In this document: piece after piece, positions 7,954 through 16,050 of the stretch
Layout of the letters: each line of letters starts with the position of its first letter
How positions within the stretch are numbered: position 1 is the stretch's first letter
Source: Pseudomonas mandelii
GTDB taxonomy: Bacteria; Pseudomonadota; Gammaproteobacteria; Pseudomonadales; Pseudomonadaceae
DNA length: 64,000 bases
Reading direction: 5' to 3'
Assembly (NCBI RefSeq): GCF_006438925.1
Contig: NZ_RCZA01000008.1
Span: 249,126-313,125, forward strand
The notes under the pieces: generated by a model
The model's database searches: none
What the model saw: the letters and a program-made list of their open reading frames with translations, nothing else
What the model was told of the DNA's origin: nothing
Program-made: the position numbers and the translations under genes

Positions 7954-9477
7954 ATGTCCCAGGCTGAAAAAATCGTTATCGCCGACGCCCCGTTGCGTTG
8001 GCAGGATGTGGTGGCCGTCGCTCGCCATGGCGCACAGCTTGAGCTGTCACCACAGGTCTGGGCGCGGATCGACAATGCCCAGGCCATCGTCCAGCGCATC
8101 GTCGTCAGCGGCGAGCGCGCCTATGGCGTCAACACCGGCCTCGGCGCGCTGTGCAATGTCTCGCTTAAAGACGAGCAACTCAGCCAATTGTCGCGCAACA
8201 CCCTGCTCAGTCACGCCTGTGGCGTTGGCGCGCCACTGGCCGACGAACAGACCCGCGCAATCATCTGCGCCGCCATTCGCAACTACAGCCACGGCAAATC
8301 CGGTATTCATCGCCGGGTGGTCGAAGCCCTGTTGGCGCTGCTCAATCGCGGCATCACCCCGCAGGTGCCGTCCCAGGGTTCGGTGGGTTACCTGACCCAC
8401 ATGGCCCACATCAGCATCGCGCTGCTGGGTGTCGGCAATGTCAGCTATCGCGGGCAGATCGTTTCCGCGCAGCAAGCCCTGGCCGAAGAAGGTCTGCAAC
8501 CGGTTCAACTGGGCGCCAAAGATGGCCTGTGCCTGGTGAACGGCACGCCGTGCATGTCCGGCCTCAGCTGCCTGGCCCTCGCCGACGCCTCGCGTCTGCT
8601 GCAATGGGCTGACGTGATCGGGGCCATGAGCTTCGAAGCCCAGCGCGGTCAGATTGCCGCGTTCGATGCCGAGATCATCGCGCTCAAACCGCATCCAGGC
8701 ATGCAGCAAGTCGGGATCAACCTGCGTGCGTTGCTTGATGGCAGCGAAGTGATTGCCAGCAGCAAAGGCATTCGTACTCAGGATGCATTGAGCATCCGCT
8801 CGATTCCGCAAGTTCACGGTGCCGCTCGCGATCAGCTTGAGCACGCGAAAAAGCAGATCGAAACCGAACTCAACTCGGTCACCGACAACCCGATGCTGCT
8901 GGGCACGCCGGACAACTTCCGCGTCATGTCCCAAGCCAACCCGCACGGTCAATCGGTCGCGCTCGCCGCGGATTTGCTGGCGATCGCCATGGCGGAAATC
9001 GGCTCCATCGCCGAACGTCGTCTGGACCGCTTGATCAACCCGCATGTCAGCGGTTTGCCGGCATTCCTGGTGGCCAATCCGGGGGTTAACTCCGGGATGA
9101 TGATCGTCCAGTACGTCGCCGCTTCGCTGTGTGCGGAAAACCGTCAACTGGCACAACCGGCGGTACTCGACAACTACGTCACCTCGGGCCTGCAGGAAGA
9201 CCACCTGAGCATGGGCACCAACGCCGCGTTGAAGCTGCATCGCGCCCTGGAAAACTGCACCCAGATCCTCGCCATCGAGTACCTGCTGGCGTCTCAGGCG
9301 TTTGAGTTCTTGAAAGAGCAACGCTTCGGCGCCGGTACCGATGCCGCTTGGCGTCTGCTGCGCGAGCGAGTCCCGGCCTACGACCAGGACCGCTGGCTGG
9401 CACCGGACATCGCCAGTGCTGCCGCCGTTTTGAAAGACCCGATTTTGCTGCACAACGCGTTACCGAACCTGAACTGA
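7954..9477 (+). CDS. hutH1: Histidine ammonia-lyase paralogue HutH1, lacking the MIO triad
   Basis: 507-residue aromatic amino acid lyase family protein. The start is ATG 7954 with GAGG upstream. Family features kept are RAYGVNTGLG (catalytic Tyr loop, near residue 52), LVNGTP, the QDALSIRSIPQVHG segment and LQEDHLSM. The Ala-Ser-Gly triad that cyclises to the MIO electrophile is absent: where HutH2 has GSVGASGDLAPLAHM, this protein has GSVGYLTHMAHI (residues 142-152), with the triad replaced and about three residues deleted. Conventional lyase activity is therefore doubtful. The residues matching HutH2's HSVDSLPTSANQEDH also differ (AVLDNYVTSGLQEDH). It could be a different enzyme, a modulator, or a subunit of HutH2 tetramers. 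The open, conserved frame argues against a pseudogene. Confidence 0.88.
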   Translation: MSQAEKIVIADAPLRWQDVVAVARHGAQLELSPQVWARIDNAQAIVQRIVVSGERAYGVNTGLGALCNVSLKDEQLSQLSRNTLLSHACGVGAPLADEQTRAIICAAIRNYSHGKSGIHRRVVEALLALLNRGITPQVPSQGSVGYLTHMAHISIALLGVGNVSYRGQIVSAQQALAEEGLQPVQLGAKDGLCLVNGTPCMSGLSCLALADASRLLQWADVIGAMSFEAQRGQIAAFDAEIIALKPHPGMQQVGINLRALLDGSEVIASSKGIRTQDALSIRSIPQVHGAARDQLEHAKKQIETELNSVTDNPMLLGTPDNFRVMSQANPHGQSVALAADLLAIAMAEIGSIAERRLDRLINPHVSGLPAFLVANPGVNSGMMIVQYVAASLCAENRQLAQPAVLDNYVTSGLQEDHLSMGTNAALKLHRALENCTQILAIEYLLASQAFEFLKEQRFGAGTDAAWRLLRERVPAYDQDRWLAPDIASAAAVLKDPILLHNALPNLN

Positions 9478-9592
9478 TTTCCACCACACCAGCGTGCCAA
9501 GGCGCGGCTCCCCAGAAGGCGAGACGCGACGGACAACGGACAACTCCGGAGCGTCTGGTGAGTTAATGACAAACTCTCAAAAGGAGCACGAA

Positions 9593-11125
9593 ATGACTGC
9601 GTTAAACCTGATTCCCGGCCAACTGAGCCTTGCCCAACTGCGTGATGTGTATCAGCAGCCGGTCAAAATCACCCTGGACAACAGTGCCTCGGCCCAGATT
9701 GAAGCCAGCGTTGCCTGCGTGGAACAGATCCTCGCCGAGAACCGCACCGCTTATGGCATCAACACCGGTTTCGGCCTGCTGGCTTCGACCCGTATCGCCA
9801 GCGAAGACCTGGAAAACCTGCAGCGCTCGCTGGTGCTGTCCCACGCCGCCGGTGTTGGCGAGCCGATCAGCGACGCGCTGGTTCGACTGGTCATGGTGCT
9901 CAAGGTCAACAGCCTGAGCCGTGGTTTCTCCGGCATTCGTCGCGTTGTGATCGACGCGCTGATCGCGCTGATCAACGCCGAGGTTTACCCGCACATTCCA
10001 TTGAAAGGTTCGGTCGGTGCCTCCGGTGACTTGGCGCCTCTGGCCCACATGTCCCTGGTGTTGCTGGGCGAAGGCAAGGCTCGCTACAAAGGCGAATGGA
10101 TGGAAGCGACCGAAGCGCTGAAAGTGGCCGGTCTGACCCCGCTGACCCTGGCCGCGAAAGAAGGTCTGGCGCTGCTCAACGGCACTCAGGTGTCTACCGC
10201 TTATGCGTTGCGTGGTCTGTTCGAAGGCGAAGACCTGTTTGCTGGCGCCCTGGCCATTGGTGGTATGACGGTTGAAGCCGTGCTGGGCTCGCGCTCGCCG
10301 TTCGACGCGCGCATCCACGCCGCTCGTGGCCAGAAAGGCCAGATCGACGCCGCCGCCGCTTACCGCGATCTGCTGGGCGAGCGTAGCGAAGTGTCCGACT
10401 CGCACCAGAACTGCGAAAAGGTCCAGGACCCGTACTCCCTGCGCTGCCAGCCGCAAGTCATGGGCGCCTGCCTGACCCAGTTCCGTCAGGCTGCCGAAGT
10501 GCTTGCCATCGAAGCCAACGCCGTTTCGGACAACCCGCTGGTATTCGCCGCTGAAGGCGACGTGATCTCCGGCGGTAACTTCCACGCCGAACCGGTCGCC
10601 ATGGCCGCCGACAACATGGCCTTGGCCATCGCTGAAATCGGTTCCCTGAGCGAACGTCGTATCTCGCTGATGATGGACAAGCACATGTCGCAACTGCCGC
10701 CGTTCCTGGTGGCCAATGGCGGCGTGAACTCCGGCTTCATGATCGCCCAGGTGACCGCTGCGGCACTGGCCAGCGAGAACAAGGCGTTGTCCCATCCGCA
10801 CTCGGTGGACAGCCTGCCGACTTCCGCGAACCAGGAAGACCACGTTTCCATGGCGCCGGCTGCCGGCAAGCGTCTGTGGGAAATGGCCGAAAACACGCGC
10901 GGCGTTCTTGCGGTGGAATGGTTGGCGGCCTGCCAGGGTCTGGATTTGCGTGATGGTCTGAAGACCTCGACGAAGCTGGAAAAGGCTCGCGCCATCCTGC
11001 GTGCTGAAGTGCCGTTCTATGAGAAGGATCGCTTCTTTGCGCCGGATATCAATGCGGCGAGCGAGTTGTTGGCGACCCGCTGCCTGAACGAACTGGTATC
11101 GGCGAAGTTGCTGCCTAGCCTGTGA
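9593..11125 (+). CDS. hutH2: Histidine ammonia-lyase HutH2
   Basis: 510-residue histidase, which deaminates L-histidine to trans-urocanate in the cytosol (first hut step). The start is ATG 9593 with AAGGAG at 9581-9586; the frame is open further upstream but that part has no family similarity. The MIO-forming Ala-Ser-Gly is at about residues 143-145 in GSVGASGDLAPLAHM. RTAYGINTGFG, LLNGTQVSTAYAL, QDPYSLRCQPQVMGA and HSVDSLPTSANQEDHVSM are all present, as in the well-studied P. putida enzyme of the same length. This is the catalytically competent HAL of the locus. Confidence 0.98.
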   Translation: MTALNLIPGQLSLAQLRDVYQQPVKITLDNSASAQIEASVACVEQILAENRTAYGINTGFGLLASTRIASEDLENLQRSLVLSHAAGVGEPISDALVRLVMVLKVNSLSRGFSGIRRVVIDALIALINAEVYPHIPLKGSVGASGDLAPLAHMSLVLLGEGKARYKGEWMEATEALKVAGLTPLTLAAKEGLALLNGTQVSTAYALRGLFEGEDLFAGALAIGGMTVEAVLGSRSPFDARIHAARGQKGQIDAAAAYRDLLGERSEVSDSHQNCEKVQDPYSLRCQPQVMGACLTQFRQAAEVLAIEANAVSDNPLVFAAEGDVISGGNFHAEPVAMAADNMALAIAEIGSLSERRISLMMDKHMSQLPPFLVANGGVNSGFMIAQVTAAALASENKALSHPHSVDSLPTSANQEDHVSMAPAAGKRLWEMAENTRGVLAVEWLAACQGLDLRDGLKTSTKLEKARAILRAEVPFYEKDRFFAPDINAASELLATRCLNELVSAKLLPSL

Positions 11126-11131
11126 TGAACT

Positions 11132-11196
11132 CTTCGCGAGCAGGCTCGCTCCCACATTGGATTGCGCTGGACCTGTGGGAGCGAGCTTGCTCGCGA
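11132..11196. repeat. REP pair, GTGGGAGCGAGCTTGCTCGCGA type
   Basis: Arms TTCGCGAGCAGGCTCGCTCC (left) and GGAGCGAGCTTGCTCGCGA (right), about 20 nt apart, in the 110-nt gap between hutH2 and hutT. Confidence 0.9.
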
Positions 11197-11235
11197 TTCG
11201 ATTTAGCGTCGAATAAGAATAATTAAGGACGAGCA

Positions 11236-12645
11236 ATGCAACAGCCAGCAAAAGGTTTGAAACGCGGGCTCTCTGCCCGACATATTCGCTTCATGGCACT
11301 GGGGTCGGCGATCGGCACCGGGCTGTTTTACGGTTCTGCCTCGGCCATTCAGATGGCTGGTCCTGCGGTCCTGCTCGCTTACCTGATCGGTGGCGCGGCG
11401 GTGTTCATGGTCATGCGCGCCCTCGGCGAGATGGCGGTGCACAACCCGGTGGCCGGCTCATTCGGTCAATACGCCAGTACCTACCTGGGGCCGATGGCGG
11501 GCTTCATCCTCGGTTGGACCTACGCGTTTGAAATGGTCATCGTCGGCATGGCCGACGTCACCGCGTTCGGTATTTACATGGGCTTCTGGTTTCCTGAAGT
11601 CGCCCGCTGGATCTGGGTACTGGGCATCGTTTCGGTGGTTGGCGGCTTGAACCTGTGCAACGTCAAAGTCTTCGGTGAAATGGAGTTCTGGCTGTCGTTG
11701 CTCAAGGTCGCGGCCATCGTTGCGATGATCCTCGGTGGCTTCGGCATCATGCTGTTCGGCATCAGCACGGCGCCTGGCGCCCAGGCGACCGACATCAGCA
11801 ATCTCTGGAGCCATGGCGGCTTCATGCCCAACGGCGTGGGCGGCCTGATCGCTTCGTTCGCGGTGGTGATGTTTGCTTTTGGCGGCATTGAAATCATCGG
11901 CGTAACGGCCGGCGAAGCCAAAGACCCGCAACACGTGCTGCCCCGGGCGATCAATGCCGTACCGTTGCGTATCCTCTTGTTCTACGTGCTGACGATGTTC
12001 GTACTGATGTCGATTTTTCCATGGCAGCAGATCGGCAGCCAAGGCAGCCCATTCGTGCAGATTTTCGACAACCTGGGGATCAGCTCGGCGGCGACCATTC
12101 TCAATATCGTGGTGATCTCGGCGGCGGTGTCGGCGATCAACAGTGACATCTTCGGCGCTGGCCGCATGATGTACGGTTTGGCCCAGCAAGGGCATGCGCC
12201 CAAGGGCTTCGCGAGTTTGTCGCGCAATGGTGTGCCATGGATGACGGTAGTGGTGATGAGTGCCGCGCTGCTGCTGGGCGTGCTGCTGAACTACCTGATT
12301 CCGGAAAACGTATTTCTGTTGATCGCGTCCATCGCAACCTTCGCCACTGTATGGGTCTGGTTGATGATTCTGTTCACCCAAGTGGCCATGCGTCGCTCCA
12401 TGAGTGCCGAACAGGTCGCCCAACTGAAGTTCCCGGTACCGTTCTGGCCTTATGCGCCGATGGCGGCGATCGCCTTCATGCTGTTCATCTTTGGCGTGCT
12501 GGGCTATTTCCCGGATACCCAGGCGGCTCTGATCGTCGGCGTGGTCTGGATTGTATTGCTGGTGCTGGCCTACCTGACGTGGGTGAAACCGGCGGCAGGG
12601 AAGGCAGTACCGGTGGAGCGGGAACCATCTTTTTCTCATCGATAA
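11236..12645 (+). CDS. hutT: Histidine permease HutT (AAT/APC family)
   Basis: 469-residue amino acid permease with about 12 transmembrane helices. The N-terminal GLKRGLSARHIRFMALGSAIG, followed by TGLFYGS, is the substrate-binding start of AAT-family transporters (ProY/HisT/AroP class). Start ATG 11236 has AAGGA upstream. It probably imports L-histidine by proton symport across the inner membrane, giving the locus a second histidine uptake route beside HutXWV. In SBW25 the equivalent gene (hutTh) was assigned as the main histidine transporter. The family is broad, so specificity rests on operon position. Confidence 0.92.
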   Translation: MQQPAKGLKRGLSARHIRFMALGSAIGTGLFYGSASAIQMAGPAVLLAYLIGGAAVFMVMRALGEMAVHNPVAGSFGQYASTYLGPMAGFILGWTYAFEMVIVGMADVTAFGIYMGFWFPEVARWIWVLGIVSVVGGLNLCNVKVFGEMEFWLSLLKVAAIVAMILGGFGIMLFGISTAPGAQATDISNLWSHGGFMPNGVGGLIASFAVVMFAFGGIEIIGVTAGEAKDPQHVLPRAINAVPLRILLFYVLTMFVLMSIFPWQQIGSQGSPFVQIFDNLGISSAATILNIVVISAAVSAINSDIFGAGRMMYGLAQQGHAPKGFASLSRNGVPWMTVVVMSAALLLGVLLNYLIPENVFLLIASIATFATVWVWLMILFTQVAMRRSMSAEQVAQLKFPVPFWPYAPMAAIAFMLFIFGVLGYFPDTQAALIVGVVWIVLLVLAYLTWVKPAAGKAVPVEREPSFSHR

Positions 12646-12662
12646 CCTAACGGAGGCCACGG

Positions 12663-13868
12663 ATGAAAACTCTCTGGCAACACTGCCACGTCGCAACCAT
12701 GGCGCAAGGCGCCTACTCGATCATCGAGGATGCGGCCATCGTGACGTCAGGAGCGCACATTGAGTGGATCGGCCCGCGCGCTGAACTGCCGTCGGGCGAG
12801 TACCCGGCAGTCAATGATCTTAAAGGGGCCTGGGTGACGCCGGGCCTGATCGACTGCCACACCCACACGGTGTTCGGCGGTAACCGCAGCGGTGAATTCG
12901 AACAGCGTCTGCAAGGCGTCAGCTATGCAGAAATCGCAGCGGCCGGTGGTGGCATCGCCAGCACCGTGCGCGCCACTCGCGCGGCCACTGAAGATGAACT
13001 GTTCGCCAGTGCCGCCAAGCGTCTGAAGAGCCTGATGCGCGACGGCGTGACCACGGTCGAAATGAAATCCGGCTACGGCCTGGACCTGGCCAGCGAACGC
13101 AAGATCCTGCGGGTCATCCGCCGTCTCGGCGCCGAACTGCCGGTCAGCGTGCGCAGCACCTGCCTGGCCGCTCACGCCTTGCCGCCGGAATACGCGGACC
13201 GTGCCGACGACTACATCGATCACATCTGCGCCGAGATGCTCCCGGCCCTGGCCGCCGAAGGGCTGGTGGATGCGGTGGACGCGTTCTGTGAATACCTGGC
13301 GTTTTCGCCGGCGCAGGTCGAGCGGGTGTTCATCACTGCGCAACAACTCGGTCTGCCGGTGAAACTGCACGCCGAACAGTTGTCGTCGTTGCATGGTTCG
13401 AGTCTGGCCGCGCGTTACCACGCACTGTCGGCCGATCACCTGGAGTTCATGACCGAAGACGACGCCATCGCCATGGCCAAGTCCGGCACCGTCGCGGTGC
13501 TGCTGCCCGGCGCGTTCTACTTTCTGCGGGAAACCCAATTGCCGCCGATGGAGGCTCTACGCAAACACGGCGTGAAAATCGCCATCGCCACCGACCTCAA
13601 CCCAGGCACCTCACCGGCGCTGTCGTTGCGTTTGATGTTGAACATGGCGTGCACCTGTTTCCGCATGACCCCGGAAGAAGCGCTGGCCGGTGCAACCCTG
13701 CATGCCGCCACAGCGCTGGGCATGGCCGAAACTCATGGCTCGCTGGAAGTCGGCAAGGTCGCGGATTTCGTCGCCTGGCAAATCGATCGTCCCGCCGACC
13801 TGTCGTACTGGCTGGGCGGTGACCTGGAAAAACGCGTCGTGCGTCACGGCGTCGAAACAAGCGTTTAG
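12663..13868 (+). CDS. hutI: Imidazolonepropionase HutI
   Basis: 401-residue amidohydrolase-superfamily enzyme that opens 4-imidazolone-5-propionate to N-formimino-L-glutamate. The metal-binding HxH is in TPGLIDCHTHTVFGGNRS (near residue 65), further histidines are in VKLHAEQLSSLHG and LSADHLEF, and the late metal-binding Asp is in IATDLNPGTSPA. Start ATG 12663 follows a good GGAGG. It lies 17 nt after hutT and 10 nt before hutG. The length matches the family. Confidence 0.97.
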   Translation: MKTLWQHCHVATMAQGAYSIIEDAAIVTSGAHIEWIGPRAELPSGEYPAVNDLKGAWVTPGLIDCHTHTVFGGNRSGEFEQRLQGVSYAEIAAAGGGIASTVRATRAATEDELFASAAKRLKSLMRDGVTTVEMKSGYGLDLASERKILRVIRRLGAELPVSVRSTCLAAHALPPEYADRADDYIDHICAEMLPALAAEGLVDAVDAFCEYLAFSPAQVERVFITAQQLGLPVKLHAEQLSSLHGSSLAARYHALSADHLEFMTEDDAIAMAKSGTVAVLLPGAFYFLRETQLPPMEALRKHGVKIAIATDLNPGTSPALSLRLMLNMACTCFRMTPEEALAGATLHAATALGMAETHGSLEVGKVADFVAWQIDRPADLSYWLGGDLEKRVVRHGVETSV

Positions 13869-13878
13869 GAGAGCAGTT

Positions 13879-14682
13879 GTGGATAAGGTTCTGAACTTTA
13901 AACAAGGCCGCGTACCGCTGCTGATCAGCATGCCCCACGCCGGCCTGCGCCTGACCCCTGCGGTTGAAGCCGGGTTGATCGCCGACGCGAAAAGCCTGCC
14001 CGACACTGACTGGCATATCCCGCAGCTTTACGAATTTGCTGCCGAGCTGGGTGCCAGTACCTTGGCCGCCGAGTACTCGCGTTTTGTCATCGACCTGAAT
14101 CGACCGTCTGACGACAAGCCTTTGTACGTCGGCGCGACCACCGGCCTGTACCCGGCGACGCTGTTCGACGGCATTCCGCTGTTCCGCGAAGGGCATGAGC
14201 CATCGGCCGCAGAACGCGCGACTTACCTGAAGCAAGTCTGGACGCCGTATCACAGCACGTTGCAGAACGAGCTGGCGCGCCTGAAGGCCGAGTTCGGCTA
14301 CGCGCTGCTGTTCGATGCGCACTCGATCCGCTCGATCATCCCGCACCTGTTCGACGGCAAGCTGCCGGACTTCAACCTCGGCACCTTCAACGGCGCCAGT
14401 TGCGATCCACAGCTGGCCAATGAACTGGAGGCGATCTGCGCGAAGCACACCGATTACAGCCATGTGCTGAACGGTCGCTTCAAGGGCGGCCACATCACCC
14501 GGCATTACGGCAACCCGGCCGAGAACATCCATGCCGTGCAACTGGAGTTGGGCCAGTGCACGTACATGGAAGAGTTCGAGCCGTTCCGTTATCGCCCGGA
14601 TCTGGCGGCGCCGACTCAGGTGGTGCTCAAGGAATTGTTGCAAGGCCTGCTGGCTTGGGCCGAGAAGCACTACAACCGCTGA
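13879..14682 (+). CDS. hutG: N-formylglutamate deformylase HutG
   Basis: 267-residue N-formylglutamate amidohydrolase, giving L-glutamate and formate. The start is GTG 13879 (MDKVLNFKQGRVPLLISMPHAG) with AGGAG at the hutI stop; the open frame runs further upstream but overlaps hutI and is not family sequence. Motifs are ISMPHAGLRL, IDLNRPSDDKPLY, LFDAHSIRSIIP and LELGQCTYM. Its presence implies the five-step hut route in which formiminoglutamate is first deiminated by HutF; hutF is not in this window and would be expected just left of hutC. The stop codon is the first copy of a 7-bp tandem repeat. Confidence 0.96.
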   Translation: MDKVLNFKQGRVPLLISMPHAGLRLTPAVEAGLIADAKSLPDTDWHIPQLYEFAAELGASTLAAEYSRFVIDLNRPSDDKPLYVGATTGLYPATLFDGIPLFREGHEPSAAERATYLKQVWTPYHSTLQNELARLKAEFGYALLFDAHSIRSIIPHLFDGKLPDFNLGTFNGASCDPQLANELEAICAKHTDYSHVLNGRFKGGHITRHYGNPAENIHAVQLELGQCTYMEEFEPFRYRPDLAAPTQVVLKELLQGLLAWAEKHYNR

Positions 14683-14710
14683 CCCCTGACCCCTGACCCC
14701 TGACCCCTGA
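14680..14710. repeat. Tandem 7-bp repeat TGACCCC
   Basis: Four exact copies of TGACCCC (14680-14707) followed by a partial TGA. The first TGA is the stop codon of hutG, so copy-number changes would not alter the protein. Confidence 0.95.
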
Positions 14711-14719
14711 CGCATACCC

Positions 14720-14810
14720 TGTGGGAGCGAGCCTGCTCGCGAAAGCGGTGGGTCAGTCAACATTGATGTCGGCTGGCACTCCCTCTTCGCGAGCAGGCTC
14801 GCTCCCACAG
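14720..14810. repeat. REP pair, GTGGGAGCGAGCCTGCTCGCGA type
   Basis: Arms at 14720-14743 and about 14785-14810 in inverted orientation, downstream of hutG. With the tandem repeat it probably marks the end of the hut operon. Confidence 0.9.
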
Positions 14811-14955
14811 GTTGGTGTTCGATCACGACAGTCGCCACCGTGCAAAACACGGTCGCTACAGTTCGCTTTTACCCTCTCGACGCTGCGTAATGTTCCGGGC
14901 ACGGTGCACAAAGACACCGGCCCACAATAATCCGCTGCCGCACGAGATCCTCCCA

Positions 14956-15903
14956 ATGAAAAGACTGTTTACCCGCTGTCTCTCAATCCTCTGCGGCACT
15001 GCTCTGCTGAGCACCAGCGTTCTGGCCAGTGACGACGCTTCCTGCAAGGCCGTGCGCATGGGCGTGGTCAACTGGACCGACGTGATCGCCACCAGCGGCA
15101 TGGCTGACGTACTGCTCAATGGCCTCGGCTACGAAAGCAAGCAAACCAGCGCCGTGCAGCAAATCATCTTCGCCGGCATCCGCGACAAGCGTCTGGACAT
15201 CTACCTCGGTTACTGGAAACCGGCGATGGACAAAAACATCGCGCCGTTCCTGGCTGCCAATCAGGTGAAGGTCATGGACAAACCGAGCCTGGCCGATGCT
15301 CAGGCAACCCTCGCCGTACCTGAATATGTCGCCGAAGCGGGTCTGAAAACTTTCGCCGATATCGCCAAATTCAAGGATCAACTCGGCGGCAAGATCTACG
15401 GCATCGAGCCGGGCAGCGGCGCCAACACCACCATCAAAACCATGATCGAGACCAATCAATTTGGCTTGAAGGATTTCAAGCTGATCGAGTCGGGTGAGGC
15501 CGGCATGCTTGCCGCCGTTCAGCGGGCGGTGAATCGCAAGGAATTCGTGGTGTTCGTCGGCTGGACCCCGCACCCGATGAACATCAACATGAAAATCGCC
15601 TACCTGACTGGCAGTGAAGACGTTTATGGCCCGAACGAAGGCGCCGCCACCGTCTCCACCGTGACCGCCCCGGACTACGCCCAGCGCTGCCCCAACGTAA
15701 ACCGTCTGTTGGAAAACCTGACCTTCACCGCCGCCCAGGAAAGCCAGTTGATGGTGCCGATCATGGAGCGCAAGACGCCGCAGGATGTTGCCAGACAATG
15801 GCTACGTGATCATCCCGAGGATCTGCAGCGCTGGCTCGCCGGTGTCAGCAGTTTTGATGGCAAGGATGGCGTGGCGACCGTTCAGACCCGTTTGAAAAAC
15901 TGA
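14956..15903 (+). CDS. Orphan quaternary-amine (choline/betaine-type) ABC binding protein
   Basis: 315-residue periplasmic binding protein of the OpuAC/ChoX family. The start is ATG 14956, giving a Sec signal peptide (MKRLFTRCLSILCGTALLSTSVLAS) with likely cleavage after VLA. Mature features are VRMGVVNWTDVIATSGMADVLL, DIYLGYWKPAMDK and FVVFVGWTPHPMNINMKI, which carry Trp residues of the kind that form cation-binding cages for trimethylammonium ligands. Cys29 and a later Cys could form a disulfide. No permease or ATPase gene is adjacent. In P. aeruginosa several orphan binding proteins (CbcX, CaiX, BetX) share one core transporter; this may do the same with a Cbc system elsewhere or with HutWV. 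Ligand unproven. Confidence 0.85.
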   Translation: MKRLFTRCLSILCGTALLSTSVLASDDASCKAVRMGVVNWTDVIATSGMADVLLNGLGYESKQTSAVQQIIFAGIRDKRLDIYLGYWKPAMDKNIAPFLAANQVKVMDKPSLADAQATLAVPEYVAEAGLKTFADIAKFKDQLGGKIYGIEPGSGANTTIKTMIETNQFGLKDFKLIESGEAGMLAAVQRAVNRKEFVVFVGWTPHPMNINMKIAYLTGSEDVYGPNEGAATVSTVTAPDYAQRCPNVNRLLENLTFTAAQESQLMVPIMERKTPQDVARQWLRDHPEDLQRWLAGVSSFDGKDGVATVQTRLKN

Positions 15904-15920
15904 CCGTAACCGCAAAACCC

Positions 15921-16010
15921 TGTGGGAGCGAGCCTGCTCGCGAAGGCGGTGTGTCAGGCAACATCAATTTGTATGACACGCCCTCTTCGCCAGCAGGCTC
16001 GCTCCCACAG
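15921..16010. repeat. REP pair, GTGGGAGCGAGCCTGCTCGCGA type
   Basis: Inverted arms TGTGGGAGCGAGCCTGCTCG (15921 on) and GCAGGCTCGCTCCCACA (to 16010). The right arm has CCAGCAGG in place of CGAGCAGG. It lies between the binding protein and the esterase, and an ORF reading through it gives a spurious N-terminal extension of the esterase. Confidence 0.9.
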
Positions 16011-16050
16011 GGGGTTGACCCTACTTGTCTCCTTGAACGGGCACCGGCTC

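Noticed and set aside
11132..11196. REP hairpin in the hut operon as a full transcription terminator
   Set aside because: It lacks a U-tract and the hut genes beyond it are expected to be co-expressed; a stability role is more likely.
14720..16010. Repeated hairpins around the orphan binding protein as a possible CRISPR array
   Set aside because: The repeats are inverted pairs, not direct repeats with spacers; they are REP sequences and no cas gene is present.
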